This document shows, piece by piece, positions 14,128-22,263 of a DNA stretch of 46,040 bases (position 1 is its first letter; every line of letters starts with the position of its first letter). Source of the stretch: a virus; IMG/VR virus record IMGVR_UViG_3300027976_000064, positions 1-46,040 of that record. One strand, given 5' to 3'. The notes beneath the pieces were generated by a model. That model did no database searches, had not been told where the DNA came from, and worked only from the letters and a program-made list of their open reading frames with translations. The translations under genes and the position numbers were made by a program.

Positions 14128-16568
14128 TAATAAAAATCCTTTCCGTTTAGAAGGTCATCTAATAAAGATGACGAAGAAATATAAGAATCATCTGTTACTG
14201 GATCATAATCTTCGTATGTTTTCTTATAGTCTACATATTTGACTAATGGAGGATCATATAAAAATGTAGAACCAGTTATTCTATTTTTTGGGATCTGTAA
14301 CTGCATTATAGTCTCGTCCTCAGTCTCGTCATCAGTCGCCAAGCGTTTCTCTGTAATAAAGATTGTTACTGCGCATTTTTGCTGGATTGTTAGTGAGCCA
14401 CCAGTATCAGATTGTTGAACAACTTCACGTTTTTCTTTCATTCTATTCGCATTTTCTTGCGCGGTAATAATAAGTGCACAATTCATGTCTCTAGCTAATT
14501 TCTCAAGTCTAACCATCATCTCCTCAAACTCACCCCAACGAGGTTTGCCCTTACTACCGCCCCTAGTAAACATTGATTGGATAGTATCTATAATAACTAT
14601 GTCAGGAAGATTAACATTATGACCTATGATATCTCTTAGCCAAAACTCTAGGTCTTCAAAGTAAGGGGTATCTGGATCATGTCTGATCATCAATCGATCC
14701 CCCCATGTTTTAAGTCTAGCCCTAAAAATATTAAGGTAACCCTGTTTTTCTTCTTCTGTCCACTTTGATGCCTCGGCGTATACGTTTTTCTCTATAATTT
14801 GTGTCATTAAGACTCTCTCCCAATGACCTGTCGCTTCTTCAAAATTTATGTAAAGCACTCTATAGCCGTTATCTAGCCAATGATTAGCTAAACACTTAAC
14901 AAAAGTGCTCTTACCTTTTCCTGAGGCTGCTATTACGGCATGTACCGCGCCCTTAAAAAACCCGCCTTTATCAGTATTACCGGTAATGTAAACCTTTCCA
15001 TTACGTCGAGCAATCCAATAACCAGCCTCTGTTTGTGGACACCATATCAAACCCGAATATTCTACCTGCTCTCTCGAGATTCGCTTAAGATCTATATGTC
15101 GCAATGCTAAGCTGCATGCAGTCCCATCGGACGACAGATTAGGCCCATAACCAGCTAAAACTGCTGCATGCATATAAGCATTCATTCTTAACTCGTTATG
15201 TTGATAAAACAATCTTTTAGTGGGAGTCCCATCTCCTCTCATTGCTGTTTCGACAAACAGCTGCGCCTGTCTCATGGACAGATTATTAAGAAATTCTGAT
15301 GTTGGAACCTTATCTGGACCAGAAATAATTCTTTGCAATTCATCGATACCGTAGCCAGTTAATACGAACACAATACAATCAGTTTTGCTTGTATATTCAG
15401 TGACCCAAATTCCTTCTCTTCTTTTATCGTAAGTCGTAAGTTCCTTAAAGTCTTTTCTCCATTTGGCCCCTAAAGATACAAGTATATCCCTAATGGCCTG
15501 AACATTTTCTGGATTTATCTTTAAAGACTGATCAATGGTTATGGTTGTTAAATTTTTTTGTAAAGAACCCTCAGTAAAATACCAGGCTGCTAATTCTACA
15601 AGAGCGTCTTCAAATATTTCTAGTGGTGACTCATAACTGGCAAATCTGGGGATAGAACCCTCATTCGGAAGTAGCCAAGTTTGAACTGGTTTTAGTTTTT
15701 TTGAACGACGATACCTAACAATCCACTTATGATGAGGTGTTACTAGCGCGTCAAATCTAGAATTTAATCCACCACCCAATTGAATCATTGGTCCATCATA
15801 ATCATAGTTTTCATAGTATGATTTTGGTAGTTCCCATTTTGTTGTTTCTGTATTAGGATCAAACACTAAAATTTTATCAACGTCTTTAATATCACCATAT
15901 TTAAGCCAACCACGTTCCGTTAATGCCTCTGTCTGTTCATCCACACAGTACCCCATGGCTCTATTAAGGGCTTTGAATTGTGTAGGGAGAAAGCTCGGGA
16001 TCTCCAACAAGGCGTCAGCTCTAGTAGCAATATCTTCTGCTGTAGTTATCTTGTCTAGTGGGTTATATCGTATTTGATTTTCTAGATCTCTTATTTCTGA
16101 TGTAAGAATTTGTATTCTTGCAGTATCGTCTTCAGTTTTCTGCCCTTTTTGAGTTAAAATTAATTGTAATTCTTGAAGATAATTTATTTGCTTTCTTTTA
16201 TTCCCCTTATGTCTTATAAGTTCAGTGATAGATTGTTCGGTAGAAAGCTCTATTCCCATTAATATGTCTACCATAATACTTACACCTGGATTGCCGCCCA
16301 GTGCGTCGTAAATATTAGTATCTGTTTCTAGCCAGGATTTAAATGCTATTGGATCAACTATGTCGAGATGTGTCGCATCGTAGAACGACAGTAGCGCTAA
16401 ATAAAATTCGTTAATACCCTTTTCCCCATGGATACTACCAACAATATCTTCTGGTAGATTTAATTTAAAATATTCAATAGCCCCCTTCTTCCTAAGGGAT
16501 AGTGCGAATATCTGATATTCTAAAGGAGTACTATCTTTCGGCACATTACTTAGTTCTGTCATCATCAC
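14127..16568 (-). CDS. dnaB: DnaB-type replicative helicase with intein
   Basis: 813 residues, 489 after removing a 324-residue intein. The N-terminal helical domain and linker (DLENQIRYNPLDKITTAED) precede a RecA-like motor. The motor has Walker A at SGKGKST (549-555), Walker B-like PDIVIIDTIQSMF, and the DnaB-style ITAQENANRMKEKREVVQQ and GGSLTIQQKC elements with a later arginine-rich ITEKRLA. It unwinds the phage fork and should partner the AEP primase. The start overlaps the endonuclease gene by 23 bases. All of its roughly 13 CGG triplets are out of frame. Confidence 0.87.
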   Translation of the reverse strand: MMMTELSNVPKDSTPLEYQIFALSLRKKGAIEYFKLNLPEDIVGSIHGEKGINEFYLALLSFYDATHLDIVDPIAFKSWLETDTNIYDALGGNPGVSIMVDILMGIELSTEQSITELIRHKGNKRKQINYLQELQLILTQKGQKTEDDTARIQILTSEIRDLENQIRYNPLDKITTAEDIATRADALLEIPSFLPTQFKALNRAMGYCVDEQTEALTERGWLKYGDIKDVDKILVFDPNTETTKWELPKSYYENYDYDGPMIQLGGGLNSRFDALVTPHHKWIVRYRRSKKLKPVQTWLLPNEGSIPRFASYESPLEIFEDALVELAAWYFTEGSLQKNLTTITIDQSLKINPENVQAIRDILVSLGAKWRKDFKELTTYDKRREGIWVTEYTSKTDCIVFVLTGYGIDELQRIISGPDKVPTSEFLNNLSMRQAQLFVETAMRGDGTPTKRLFYQHNELRMNAYMHAAVLAGYGPNLSSDGTACSLALRHIDLKRISREQVEYSGLIWCPQTEAGYWIARRNGKVYITGNTDKGGFFKGAVHAVIAASGKGKSTFVKCLANHWLDNGYRVLYINFEEATGHWERVLMTQIIEKNVYAEASKWTEEEKQGYLNIFRARLKTWGDRLMIRHDPDTPYFEDLEFWLRDIIGHNVNLPDIVIIDTIQSMFTRGGSKGKPRWGEFEEMMVRLEKLARDMNCALIITAQENANRMKEKREVVQQSDTGGSLTIQQKCAVTIFITEKRLATDDETEDETIMQLQIPKNRITGSTFLYDPPLVKYVDYKKTYEDYDPVTDDSYISSSSLLDDLLNGKDFY
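14976..15947 (-). mobile_element. Intein with LAGLIDADG homing endonuclease in DnaB
   Basis: Residues 208-531 start with CVDEQTEALTERGW (Cys1) and end NGKVYITGN followed by Thr+1. Splicing would join RAMGY to TDKGGFFKG, about 17 residues before the Walker A loop. Block B is ALVTPHHKWIV. Two LAGLIDADG-type motifs can be seen, LVELAAWYFTEGS (about 323-335) and LFVETAMRGDGT (about 437-448), with acidic residues E333 and D446. This suggests the homing endonuclease is intact and the element mobile. Confidence 0.88.
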
Positions 16569-17193
16569 GTTTTTCTTTTATAGATCGATATATTTTCTTT
16601 TTATATTCTGAGTTCTTTTTCTTTATACTCCTATATACTTCATTGGAAGCTATAGTTTTTGGCTTCTGCTTCTCCTTAAAAGGGCTACTTCGGATACCCT
16701 CCATCAACCTATCAAATACTGACTGCTCACTTAGACTATCATTATAGCGGAAAATAATTAGAGCTATTCCATTTTCCTTACACCATTTTTCTTTTTTTAC
16801 ATCCCTTTTAACCGCTTCATCAAAATCATATCTTGATTCAAAAAATCTACTAGTATAATAAAAATGCTGCCTACCGTGATACTCAGCCGCTAACGCGTAA
16901 TTTTCACAGTACACATCTAACTTTAGTTTATCTCCTATATGATATTCGTTAACTATTTTTTGTCCCGGTAGAAGCTTTTGCAGTGCGAGTGTAAGTGCTG
17001 TCTGTCCTCTAGACATTTTTTTTCTACTAGTTTTAAGCCAGTTAAGACCAAGACTATTAATTTTTTTGTTTACCTGAGCTACTGTCCAGCCTAATTCCTT
17101 TGCTATTAAATTAATAGATAAAGATGTTTCCAACAAAAGATCTCTCAAGAATTCCTGATCATCCTCATCCTTGTCGCGATGTGCGCCATGCAC
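16546..17193 (-). CDS. HTH-containing PD-(D/E)XK endonuclease (VSR/DUF559-like)
   Basis: 215 residues. Residues 13-52 form a helix-turn-helix (LSINLIAKELGWTVAQVNKK). The nuclease part has E83, D93 in KLKLDVYCENYALAAEY, E104 and HGRQHF, then the basic KRDVKKEKWCKENGIAL helix typical of very-short-patch-repair-type endonuclease domains. The C-terminal 50 residues are strongly basic. Many phages carry such HTH-nuclease proteins near helicase genes; they act as free-standing homing or recombination nucleases. Either is possible here. Confidence 0.75.
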   Translation of the reverse strand: MHGAHRDKDEDDQEFLRDLLLETSLSINLIAKELGWTVAQVNKKINSLGLNWLKTSRKKMSRGQTALTLALQKLLPGQKIVNEYHIGDKLKLDVYCENYALAAEYHGRQHFYYTSRFFESRYDFDEAVKRDVKKEKWCKENGIALIIFRYNDSLSEQSVFDRLMEGIRSSPFKEKQKPKTIASNEVYRSIKKKNSEYKKKIYRSIKEKRDDDRTK

Positions 17194-17194
17194 T

Positions 17195-17824
17195 TTATTT
17201 AACCGTACTATAAGTGTTTGAATGACTTATCGTTTTACCAAGGTCTATGATAGACATATCTAATTTATTCCAAATAGAATTTGATAATGCTAACCCTAGA
17301 GAAGAACAATCAAAAAGACAATACTGAATCTTGCCTTCAAGTGCAGCTATCTTTCCAAATACTTCATCTAATCTAGAATAATAATTATTAAAAGAAACAT
17401 TTATTACATTCATTTTAAATCCCATAAAGTTATAAATTGTTTTTTTATCATGAAAAGATACGATAACACTAGGTGTATTTTTTATATAAAATTCGAAAAT
17501 TGAATCATATACTAATTTATTATTTTCAGAATAATACTCGAATAAGTTTGGGCTAAATAATCTTGCGTCTTTTGTTAGACCTATACTACCGTGTTTATCC
17601 CCCTCTATTTCCTCAACAAGTGTATCGGAAACATTCTTTATAATTCTTCTATTATTTAAATTAATAGAACGAATAATTTCTTTACTAAAACGTGGAGGAA
17701 TATTGTTATCATTCTTTTTGTTTAAAGCAACTATGGCTGATTTAGATATATTAATAAAGGCAAACTTTTCTTTTGCCGTCATTAATTGTGTTAGTTCTAT
17801 CGACGCTTGAATTTGATTTTTCAT
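17195..17824 (-). CDS. Hypothetical protein, possible GT-D-fold glycosyltransferase
   Basis: 209 residues. The second half reads PSVIVSFHDKKTIYNF, a predicted strand-rich middle, then CLFDCSSLGLALSNSIWNK and MSIIDLGKTIS. The final pattern (strand ending in D-C/G, helix, strand ending IDLGK) resembles DUF1792-type GT-D glycosyltransferases, but the diagnostic DxE is not certain. It sits between a glycosyltransferase family 2 gene and the endonuclease, which favours a sugar-transfer role. Treat as tentative. Confidence 0.45.
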   Translation of the reverse strand: MKNQIQASIELTQLMTAKEKFAFINISKSAIVALNKKNDNNIPPRFSKEIIRSINLNNRRIIKNVSDTLVEEIEGDKHGSIGLTKDARLFSPNLFEYYSENNKLVYDSIFEFYIKNTPSVIVSFHDKKTIYNFMGFKMNVINVSFNNYYSRLDEVFGKIAALEGKIQYCLFDCSSLGLALSNSIWNKLDMSIIDLGKTISHSNTYSTVK

Positions 17825-17827
17825 TTT

Positions 17828-18538
17828 TTAAATCCCTAAGTTTCCCCAGTTAATTAATACTGGATCTTTATCTATTATTGAATTAATATGATTTCCATTA
17901 TGGTATTTTCCACCATCTAAATTCGAATATCTTTCATATTTAGAAGCTTTATCTTCATCTCGTACATAACCTAAATGTTGCATTATTAGTGATGAATTAA
18001 CCCAAAAATTACCCTGAGACATCCACTCTGATACATATGTTGGTTCTGCGCCGCATGCCAAAACTCTATCTCTAAACTTACCACCAGACATATATCTAAA
18101 TATTCTATTACTATTATTTGGAGCCCACAGCTTGTCTACTCTATACTGTTTTTCGTTCCACATATGATAGAAACGGACATTAACTACATCTTTTTCAGAT
18201 TTGTTAAGGATATCTCTTATATCAACATTGCTAATGTCTGAAGATCCATACAGCATTTCGTCGCAATCTATCGCGATAATCCAGTCACCTTCATTAGCAT
18301 GTTCTTTTAGATTAGCCCAAGCATATTCCCTAAGTCTGCCTTCATGGATAGAAAAGGTTGGTTCCTCGGTTCTATAAACATGTGCGTAATCTCTCGCAAT
18401 ATCTGCGGTATTGTCAGTAGAGCAATCGTCTGTAAAAACAATTTTATCTACTTGATTCTTTAATCTTTCTAAAACTTCTGGGAGAAATCTACTAGCTTCG
18501 TTTCTCCCAACCATTTGTGCAATGATTTTTTGTCCCAC
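17828..18538 (-). CDS. Glycosyltransferase family 2
   Basis: 236 residues with a GT-A fold signature: an N-terminal nucleotide-binding strand and helix (QMVGRNEASRFLPEVLERL), VFTDDCSTDNTADIARDY, and the metal-binding IAIDCDEMLYG (DxD) at about residues 88-98. It transfers a sugar from a nucleotide donor, in a phage either to modified DNA bases, virion proteins or host envelope. It starts just below the terminator at 18553-18582, so it may have its own promoter or rely on read-through. Confidence 0.82.
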   Translation of the reverse strand: MGQKIIAQMVGRNEASRFLPEVLERLKNQVDKIVFTDDCSTDNTADIARDYAHVYRTEEPTFSIHEGRLREYAWANLKEHANEGDWIIAIDCDEMLYGSSDISNVDIRDILNKSEKDVVNVRFYHMWNEKQYRVDKLWAPNNSNRIFRYMSGGKFRDRVLACGAEPTYVSEWMSQGNFWVNSSLIMQHLGYVRDEDKASKYERYSNLDGGKYHNGNHINSIIDKDPVLINWGNLGI

Positions 18539-18552
18539 TATTTTTTCCTAAC

Positions 18553-18582
18553 TAAAAAGGGTAGCGGTTTTACCCGCTACCC
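18553..18582 (-). terminator. Intrinsic terminator after the 63-aa gene
   Basis: On the minus strand GGGTAGCGG pairs with CCGCTACCC around a GTAAAA loop and is followed by TTTTTAG. It lies between the 63-aa gene and the glycosyltransferase gene. Confidence 0.85.
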
Positions 18583-18597
18583 AAACAATATAATAGT

Positions 18598-18789
18598 TTA
18601 ACTTTCGATTTGCTCACGTGCCTTTATGGCGGTAATGCGCTCTACATCAACATCCTTGAATAGGAGCTCTCCTGCAATACCAGTAGCCGTACGACGGTTA
18701 CTAGCAGCAATCTTAGCCGCCTCGGACATATTCGCTGCCTTAACAATCGAAGTTGTAGTTACAGTAAAATACTTATATTTATTTTCCAT
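18598..18789 (-). CDS. 63-aa hypothetical protein
   Basis: Begins with a beta strand (KYKYFTVTTTSIVKA), then an Ala-rich helix (MSEAAKIAASNRR) and a charged end (VDVERITAIKAREQ). The beta-alpha-beta outline resembles small phage DNA-binding or inhibitor proteins, but no family is recognised. AAAAGGAATAATACAA is its Shine-Dalgarno, and a strong terminator follows it. It and the upstream 136-aa gene are probably co-transcribed from the promoter at 19.42 kb if the RNA hairpin is passed. Confidence 0.6.
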   Translation of the reverse strand: MENKYKYFTVTTTSIVKAANMSEAAKIAASNRRTATGIAGELLFKDVDVERITAIKAREQIES

Positions 18790-18804
18790 TTGTATTATTC
18801 CTTT

Positions 18805-19215
18805 TTATTTTTTTGATGGATATGTGTACGCGATATATTCTACCGCATCTTCTAGGCTTGCTGCAACCTTAGTGGATAAAAAATTTAGATAAACTCTTTG
18901 CTTATAGCTATCGTGGGCGAATGTTATAACTGGCTGGTTACCCATATGAGCTAATGTCATTTCATAGTCAGTGCCAATATATGCCCTATTGGGGATCATA
19001 TACTCCACTAAAATAATATCACACTGTTTTTGTAGAAACATATTTTTACTAACTATTTCTTTCGGCTCACAACCAGTCTCCTCTAGGCAGAAATCCATCG
19101 GGTTAACTGCATGGAAACCGTGTTGATCCAATAAGCATACCGCCCTATCTCTCCATCCATGAGCGTATATCCCCACCTCTTCTATCGCTCCAGATAAAAA
19201 TACTTTTGTTCTCAT
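18805..19215 (-). CDS. Nucleoside 2-deoxyribosyltransferase-like protein
   Basis: 136 residues with the deoxyribosyltransferase outline: FLSGAI at the N-terminal strand, HGWRDRAVCLLDQHGFHAVNP, CDIILVEYM, and GTDYEMTLAHMGNQPVI near residues 81-97. The YEMTLA glutamate (E85) corresponds to the family nucleophile. The reaction would exchange or hydrolyse the base of a deoxynucleoside, recycling nucleotides. It also resembles phage TIR/DprA-like NAD-processing proteins of the same fold. It is the first gene after the structured RNA leader. Confidence 0.7.
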   Translation of the reverse strand: MRTKVFLSGAIEEVGIYAHGWRDRAVCLLDQHGFHAVNPMDFCLEETGCEPKEIVSKNMFLQKQCDIILVEYMIPNRAYIGTDYEMTLAHMGNQPVITFAHDSYKQRVYLNFLSTKVAASLEDAVEYIAYTYPSKK

Positions 19216-19241
19216 TAAAAACCTTTGTCGATTAGTCCATT

Positions 19242-19412
19242 AAAAATGATAGTGGCTCTAGGGCGCGTCCGCCCTAGAGTCGCTCCACTACGGGCCTAAT
19301 CACCCTTAAGAAAGACATTACTGCCTTTAACCGACAACCATCTCCTGATAAGATGGCCGCGCCACTCCAATCGCCTAAGCGATACGGCGTTGTAAAAGTG
19401 GCTTTATTAGAT
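19242..19412 (-). ncRNA. Candidate structured RNA or leader (about 170 nt)
   Basis: A non-coding stretch much more GC-rich than its surroundings, just downstream of an extended -10 promoter. On the minus strand it folds into three hairpins. First: GCCACT/AGTGGC (19402-19397 with 19366-19361) around an inner CGCC/GGCG. Second: CCATCT/AGATGG (19356-19338). Third: TAGTGG...CCACTA enclosing a 10-bp CTCTAGGGCG/CGCCCTAGAG stem with GACG loop (19290-19250). The last is followed by TCATTTTT, so it may terminate or attenuate. The first and third stems share CCACT/AGTGG, permitting alternative pairing. No tRNA features were found. It could be a regulatory leader for the 136-aa gene or a free RNA. Confidence 0.6.
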
Positions 19413-19418
19413 CTGTTC

Positions 19419-19427
19419 AGTATACCA
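19419..19427 (-). promoter_or_regulatory. Extended -10 promoter upstream of structured RNA
   Basis: TGGTATACT on the minus strand (TG-N-TATACT). A possible -35 TTGCCA lies 19 bases upstream, so the extended -10 is the main evidence. Predicted start near 19412. Confidence 0.6.
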
Positions 19428-19464
19428 CATAAAATCTATATAGTGGCAATAATATTATTACCGA

Positions 19465-19836
19465 TCATGACACTGCTAGTATAAACACCATTGCAAATAT
19501 CGCTACCATTACTGCAGCTATTCCAAGAGCAATGCTTGTAATATCAATATTAGTTCCCGGGATTCTCCAACCAGATTCAATAGGAATTTCTGGTGCTTTT
19601 CTTTTTTTTAGAGGCTTTTTTTTATAAAGATTACCAGTTGCCAGCTCTTCTCTAGAGAATTGTACTAGCTCGTCAATAACACTTTGGAGAAATTCTTCTA
19701 ATGTTTCACCACCTACGTTTGCAGCTTCGCAAATAATATTAAATTCTTCCTTAGTTAATTTACAGGTACAAAACTTTTTATTAGTATTTGCATAAACTAA
19801 TTTTAGTTTAATTCTTCTAGTTAATAGATTTTTCAT
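19465..19836 (-). CDS. Tail-anchored membrane protein, 123 aa
   Basis: The N-terminal 90 residues are soluble and basic, with CTCKLTKEEFNIICEAA and a Lys-rich KKKPLKKRKAP stretch. Residues 100-123 form one hydrophobic segment (ITSIALGIAAVMVAIFAMV), a C-terminal membrane anchor. The basic segment next to it predicts a cytoplasmic N-terminus. It overlaps the previous stop by four bases. Role unknown; superinfection exclusion or host-membrane effects are possible. Confidence 0.65.
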   Translation of the reverse strand: MKNLLTRRIKLKLVYANTNKKFCTCKLTKEEFNIICEAANVGGETLEEFLQSVIDELVQFSREELATGNLYKKKPLKKRKAPEIPIESGWRIPGTNIDITSIALGIAAVMVAIFAMVFILAVS

Positions 19837-20156
19837 TCATTATCTTCCTTTCCATAGGGGATGTCTTTATCGCCATTTGAAAAATATTGACGGACAGATA
19901 GAATTTGAATAGATGGTCCAAATATTTCAGTTAATCGTAAGCATAATAGATCAGCATCTTTTTCATCAAAAAACCCTATGGTAAGAATGCTCTCTATACT
20001 ATCGTCATCATAATCTGCTATACCAGACAAACTACAATCACCGAATTCTTTTTCTAGAGCATCTAATCCATTAGTATCATCCATAAGATAGCCCCAAGAT
20101 ATTCCTTTAAATTGGATATCTGTTACTAAACTAAACTCTTCTGGTATATTAGACAT
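19833..20156 (-). CDS. Acidic hypothetical protein, 107 aa
   Basis: ATG 20156 to TGA encodes 107 residues with high Asp/Glu content (MDDTNGLDALEKEF, ADYDDDSIESI, FFDEKDADLL). The predicted alternation of strands and helices suggests a small alpha/beta fold, possibly of the ferredoxin-like type. It overlaps both neighbours by a few bases. No family is recognised. Confidence 0.6.
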   Translation of the reverse strand: MSNIPEEFSLVTDIQFKGISWGYLMDDTNGLDALEKEFGDCSLSGIADYDDDSIESILTIGFFDEKDADLLCLRLTEIFGPSIQILSVRQYFSNGDKDIPYGKEDNE

Positions 20157-20760
20157 AATATTTTTTTTCTCTCCATATTAATGGTGGCAAATCCCAATTA
20201 TCTTCTTTAATTAATTTAATAATTTCATCTTTACTTACTGGAAAACCACCCCAAGAATCTACCCCAATATCAATCATGCGTTTATTTGTTCTCCATTTGC
20301 CATGGGTATGGCCATGAAGAAGAATATTATTACCCTTTGGTCGGTATTCACTAAATCGGTCACCTTCTTGTGAATCTCCCTTATAGGGGAAGTGACATAA
20401 TGTTACATTATATTTATCGATAAATATATTGATAGGACCATCTATTACTGATTGAATCCCAGCGTCCAAATAAAATTGTATGCAGCGCTCACGTTTATCC
20501 CCTAAAGTCCTGAAGGGCTTGTCGTGATTACCTATGATTAATGTGATAACTCCATTGAGATACTTGACATATTCCAGGCTTCTTGATAATTTTCCAAGAC
20601 ATAAGTCTCCTATAACATAAACAGAATCGTTTGGCTTTATGCGCGAATTCCAACGATCTACTAAATCTTCGTTCATATCTTGAACATTGTCGTAGGGACG
20701 GCCACAATATTCTAGAATATTTGCGTGGCCAAAATGATGATCACTGCTGAACCATTGCAT
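20149..20760 (-). CDS. Calcineurin-like metallophosphoesterase
   Basis: 203 residues with all family motifs: SSDHHFGHAN (residues 5-14), YVIGDLCLG, IIGNHDKP, LCHFPYKG and LLHGHTHGKW. These supply the bimetal ligands of the calcineurin-like fold. Phage versions act as phosphodiesterases or phosphatases on nucleotides or RNA ends. The substrate cannot be inferred. Neighbours are a thermonuclease and glycosyltransferases. Confidence 0.88.
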   Translation of the reverse strand: MQWFSSDHHFGHANILEYCGRPYDNVQDMNEDLVDRWNSRIKPNDSVYVIGDLCLGKLSRSLEYVKYLNGVITLIIGNHDKPFRTLGDKRERCIQFYLDAGIQSVIDGPINIFIDKYNVTLCHFPYKGDSQEGDRFSEYRPKGNNILLHGHTHGKWRTNKRMIDIGVDSWGGFPVSKDEIIKLIKEDNWDLPPLIWREKKYYV

Positions 20761-20776
20761 TAACGATCTCCTTTAC

Positions 20777-21178
20777 TTATAAGTCTTTCCCAAACTCAGC
20801 CCAGGTCTTACTGCCTACGCCAAAATATTCACGAGCAAGACCAGCCGTTACAATGTCTGCATTTAGACAAGCACCTGCGCTATTATATATTCTAGCGAGT
20901 ATTCTACCATATTTTTCATTTTTATCTAAAATAGTTTCTATATTTACTTTATTGCCAGCGGTCTTTAACCATTGACTGGTAAATTCTTTTGCGGCTAATC
21001 CTTGTTTTTTTTCTGCTAGATTTGTGGTACGACTTTCTGGAGTATTCACACCATATAGTCTAACGCGACCGTATCTATAGGTATCAAAACCAAGATCAAT
21101 TAAGATATCAAATGTATCTCCATCAACTATTTTTTTAACTTCTGCTTTGTATTGATATGGGTTAAAATTAACTGTCAT
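20777..21178 (-). CDS. Staphylococcal nuclease-like thermonuclease
   Basis: 133 residues, close to the minimal SNase domain. Key parts are VDGDTFDILIDLG (D19, D21), VRLYGVNTPES (R40 and E48), and KYGRILARIY, which supplies the second arginine. These correspond to the calcium-binding and catalytic Arg/Glu residues. No signal peptide precedes the domain, so it probably acts inside the infected cell, perhaps in host DNA breakdown. It is adjacent to the downstream phosphoesterase gene and one base after a glycosyltransferase gene. Confidence 0.88.
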   Translation of the reverse strand: MTVNFNPYQYKAEVKKIVDGDTFDILIDLGFDTYRYGRVRLYGVNTPESRTTNLAEKKQGLAAKEFTSQWLKTAGNKVNIETILDKNEKYGRILARIYNSAGACLNADIVTAGLAREYFGVGSKTWAEFGKDL

Positions 21179-21179
21179 T

Positions 21180-21983
21180 TTAATCTCTTTCTATTCCTAT
21201 GTAATCGCATGCTTTGCGAAATATTGATTGACTTAATTGGAACTGTGCGTCAGCATGGCTGTAGCCCTCGTTAGGCTTAGGGTGTGACGCATGCCAACTA
21301 TGCCCGATTGATACAGAGCCATCATACACTACATTGTAACCTAAATGACGGGCAAAATATGAACACCATGTTTCCTCATAATAATGGGGAGTGGGTAAAA
21401 ACGCGCCTATGGCATTGGGGTACATCTCCCTGTATTGGGGATGATTTGTTAATACATTCCATACATCTCTTCTTATAAAATAGGCGGCTCCAGATATGCC
21501 AACGCAGCTTATTCTATCTTTAAATAATAAATCTTCTGGATCCTGCTGCATCCACCCCCTCATAATTGGTTTGGTTGGAGTACCGGTAATACCACCATGG
21601 GTTATCTTGCCTTTTTCATCTCTTTGTTTTGGGCCAAGAATGTGTATATCTGGATTTTCGTTAAATATTTTTTGTATATTTTCTATATCTTCATTAGAAA
21701 ACCATACATCCGAATTAAGTAGTCCTATAATTTCGCCGGTACCTTTACTAGCCATTTGATTGCAAGCTGAAGAATAGCCTATATTATCATTAAGATAAAT
21801 ATTCTTTATATTATACCTATTATTATTTTCTATTAACCATGAAATAGTATCATCGGGAGAGTCATTATCTGCGATATAAAGTGTCCAAGATTTTTCCTGC
21901 CCTGCTGAATTCTCATGTAAAGAATCTAATAGTCGCTCAAGAAGTCGTCTAGTATTGTAACTAACCACACAAAGATCAATCAT
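21180..21983 (-). CDS. Glycosyltransferase family 2, rhamnosyl/galactosyl-like
   Basis: 267 residues. CVVSYNTRRLLERLLDSL begins the GT-A fold. LYIADNDSPDDTISWL and NIGYSSACNQMASKGTGE follow, then LLNSDVWFSNED with the NSD variant of the DxD metal site. SGAAYFIRRDVW and a His-containing YDGSVSIGHSWHASH near the end match the acceptor half of rhamnosyltransferase-like enzymes. Together with the family 2 enzyme at 17.8 kb it implies a glycosylation pathway. The acceptor is unknown. Confidence 0.85.
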   Translation of the reverse strand: MIDLCVVSYNTRRLLERLLDSLHENSAGQEKSWTLYIADNDSPDDTISWLIENNNRYNIKNIYLNDNIGYSSACNQMASKGTGEIIGLLNSDVWFSNEDIENIQKIFNENPDIHILGPKQRDEKGKITHGGITGTPTKPIMRGWMQQDPEDLLFKDRISCVGISGAAYFIRRDVWNVLTNHPQYREMYPNAIGAFLPTPHYYEETWCSYFARHLGYNVVYDGSVSIGHSWHASHPKPNEGYSHADAQFQLSQSIFRKACDYIGIERD

Positions 21984-21996
21984 AAAACATCAGACC

Positions 21997-22263
21997 CTAC
22001 AATAGCCCCACAGTTAACATGTCAAATGCATCATTGACGGTTACCCCGGAACTTACATAAGAACACATTTCTTTCATCTTATCGTCTAATTCCCCATTAA
22101 TATAAAATTCACTTAGTCTATTCTTATATTGATCCAATGAAATATCTTTTACTAAAAAAGAATTGTTATTTTTTCTCAAAATATAGATAAGTGCTCCCAA
22201 TACAAAACCAAAAAATAGAATATTACTCTTGCCACTCATCTTCTGAGTCATTTGCCCCTCCAT
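21997..22263 (-). CDS. Small membrane-anchored protein, 88 aa
   Basis: Residues 13-30 (SNILFFGFVLGALIYILR) form one membrane segment followed by a positive RKNNN, so the C-terminal 55 residues are probably cytoplasmic. Its start lies inside the preceding 80-aa gene, overlapping by 41 bases; a later in-frame ATG at residue 5 would reduce this only slightly. No family is recognised. Confidence 0.55.
   Translation of the reverse strand: MEGQMTQKMSGKSNILFFGFVLGALIYILRKNNNSFLVKDISLDQYKNRLSEFYINGELDDKMKEMCSYVSSGVTVNDAFDMLTVGLL

Noticed and set aside
19242-19412. tRNA or tmRNA gene
   Set aside because: No T-arm GTTCRA, CCA-type acceptor pairing or anticodon arm could be placed; the hairpins are too long and wrongly spaced.
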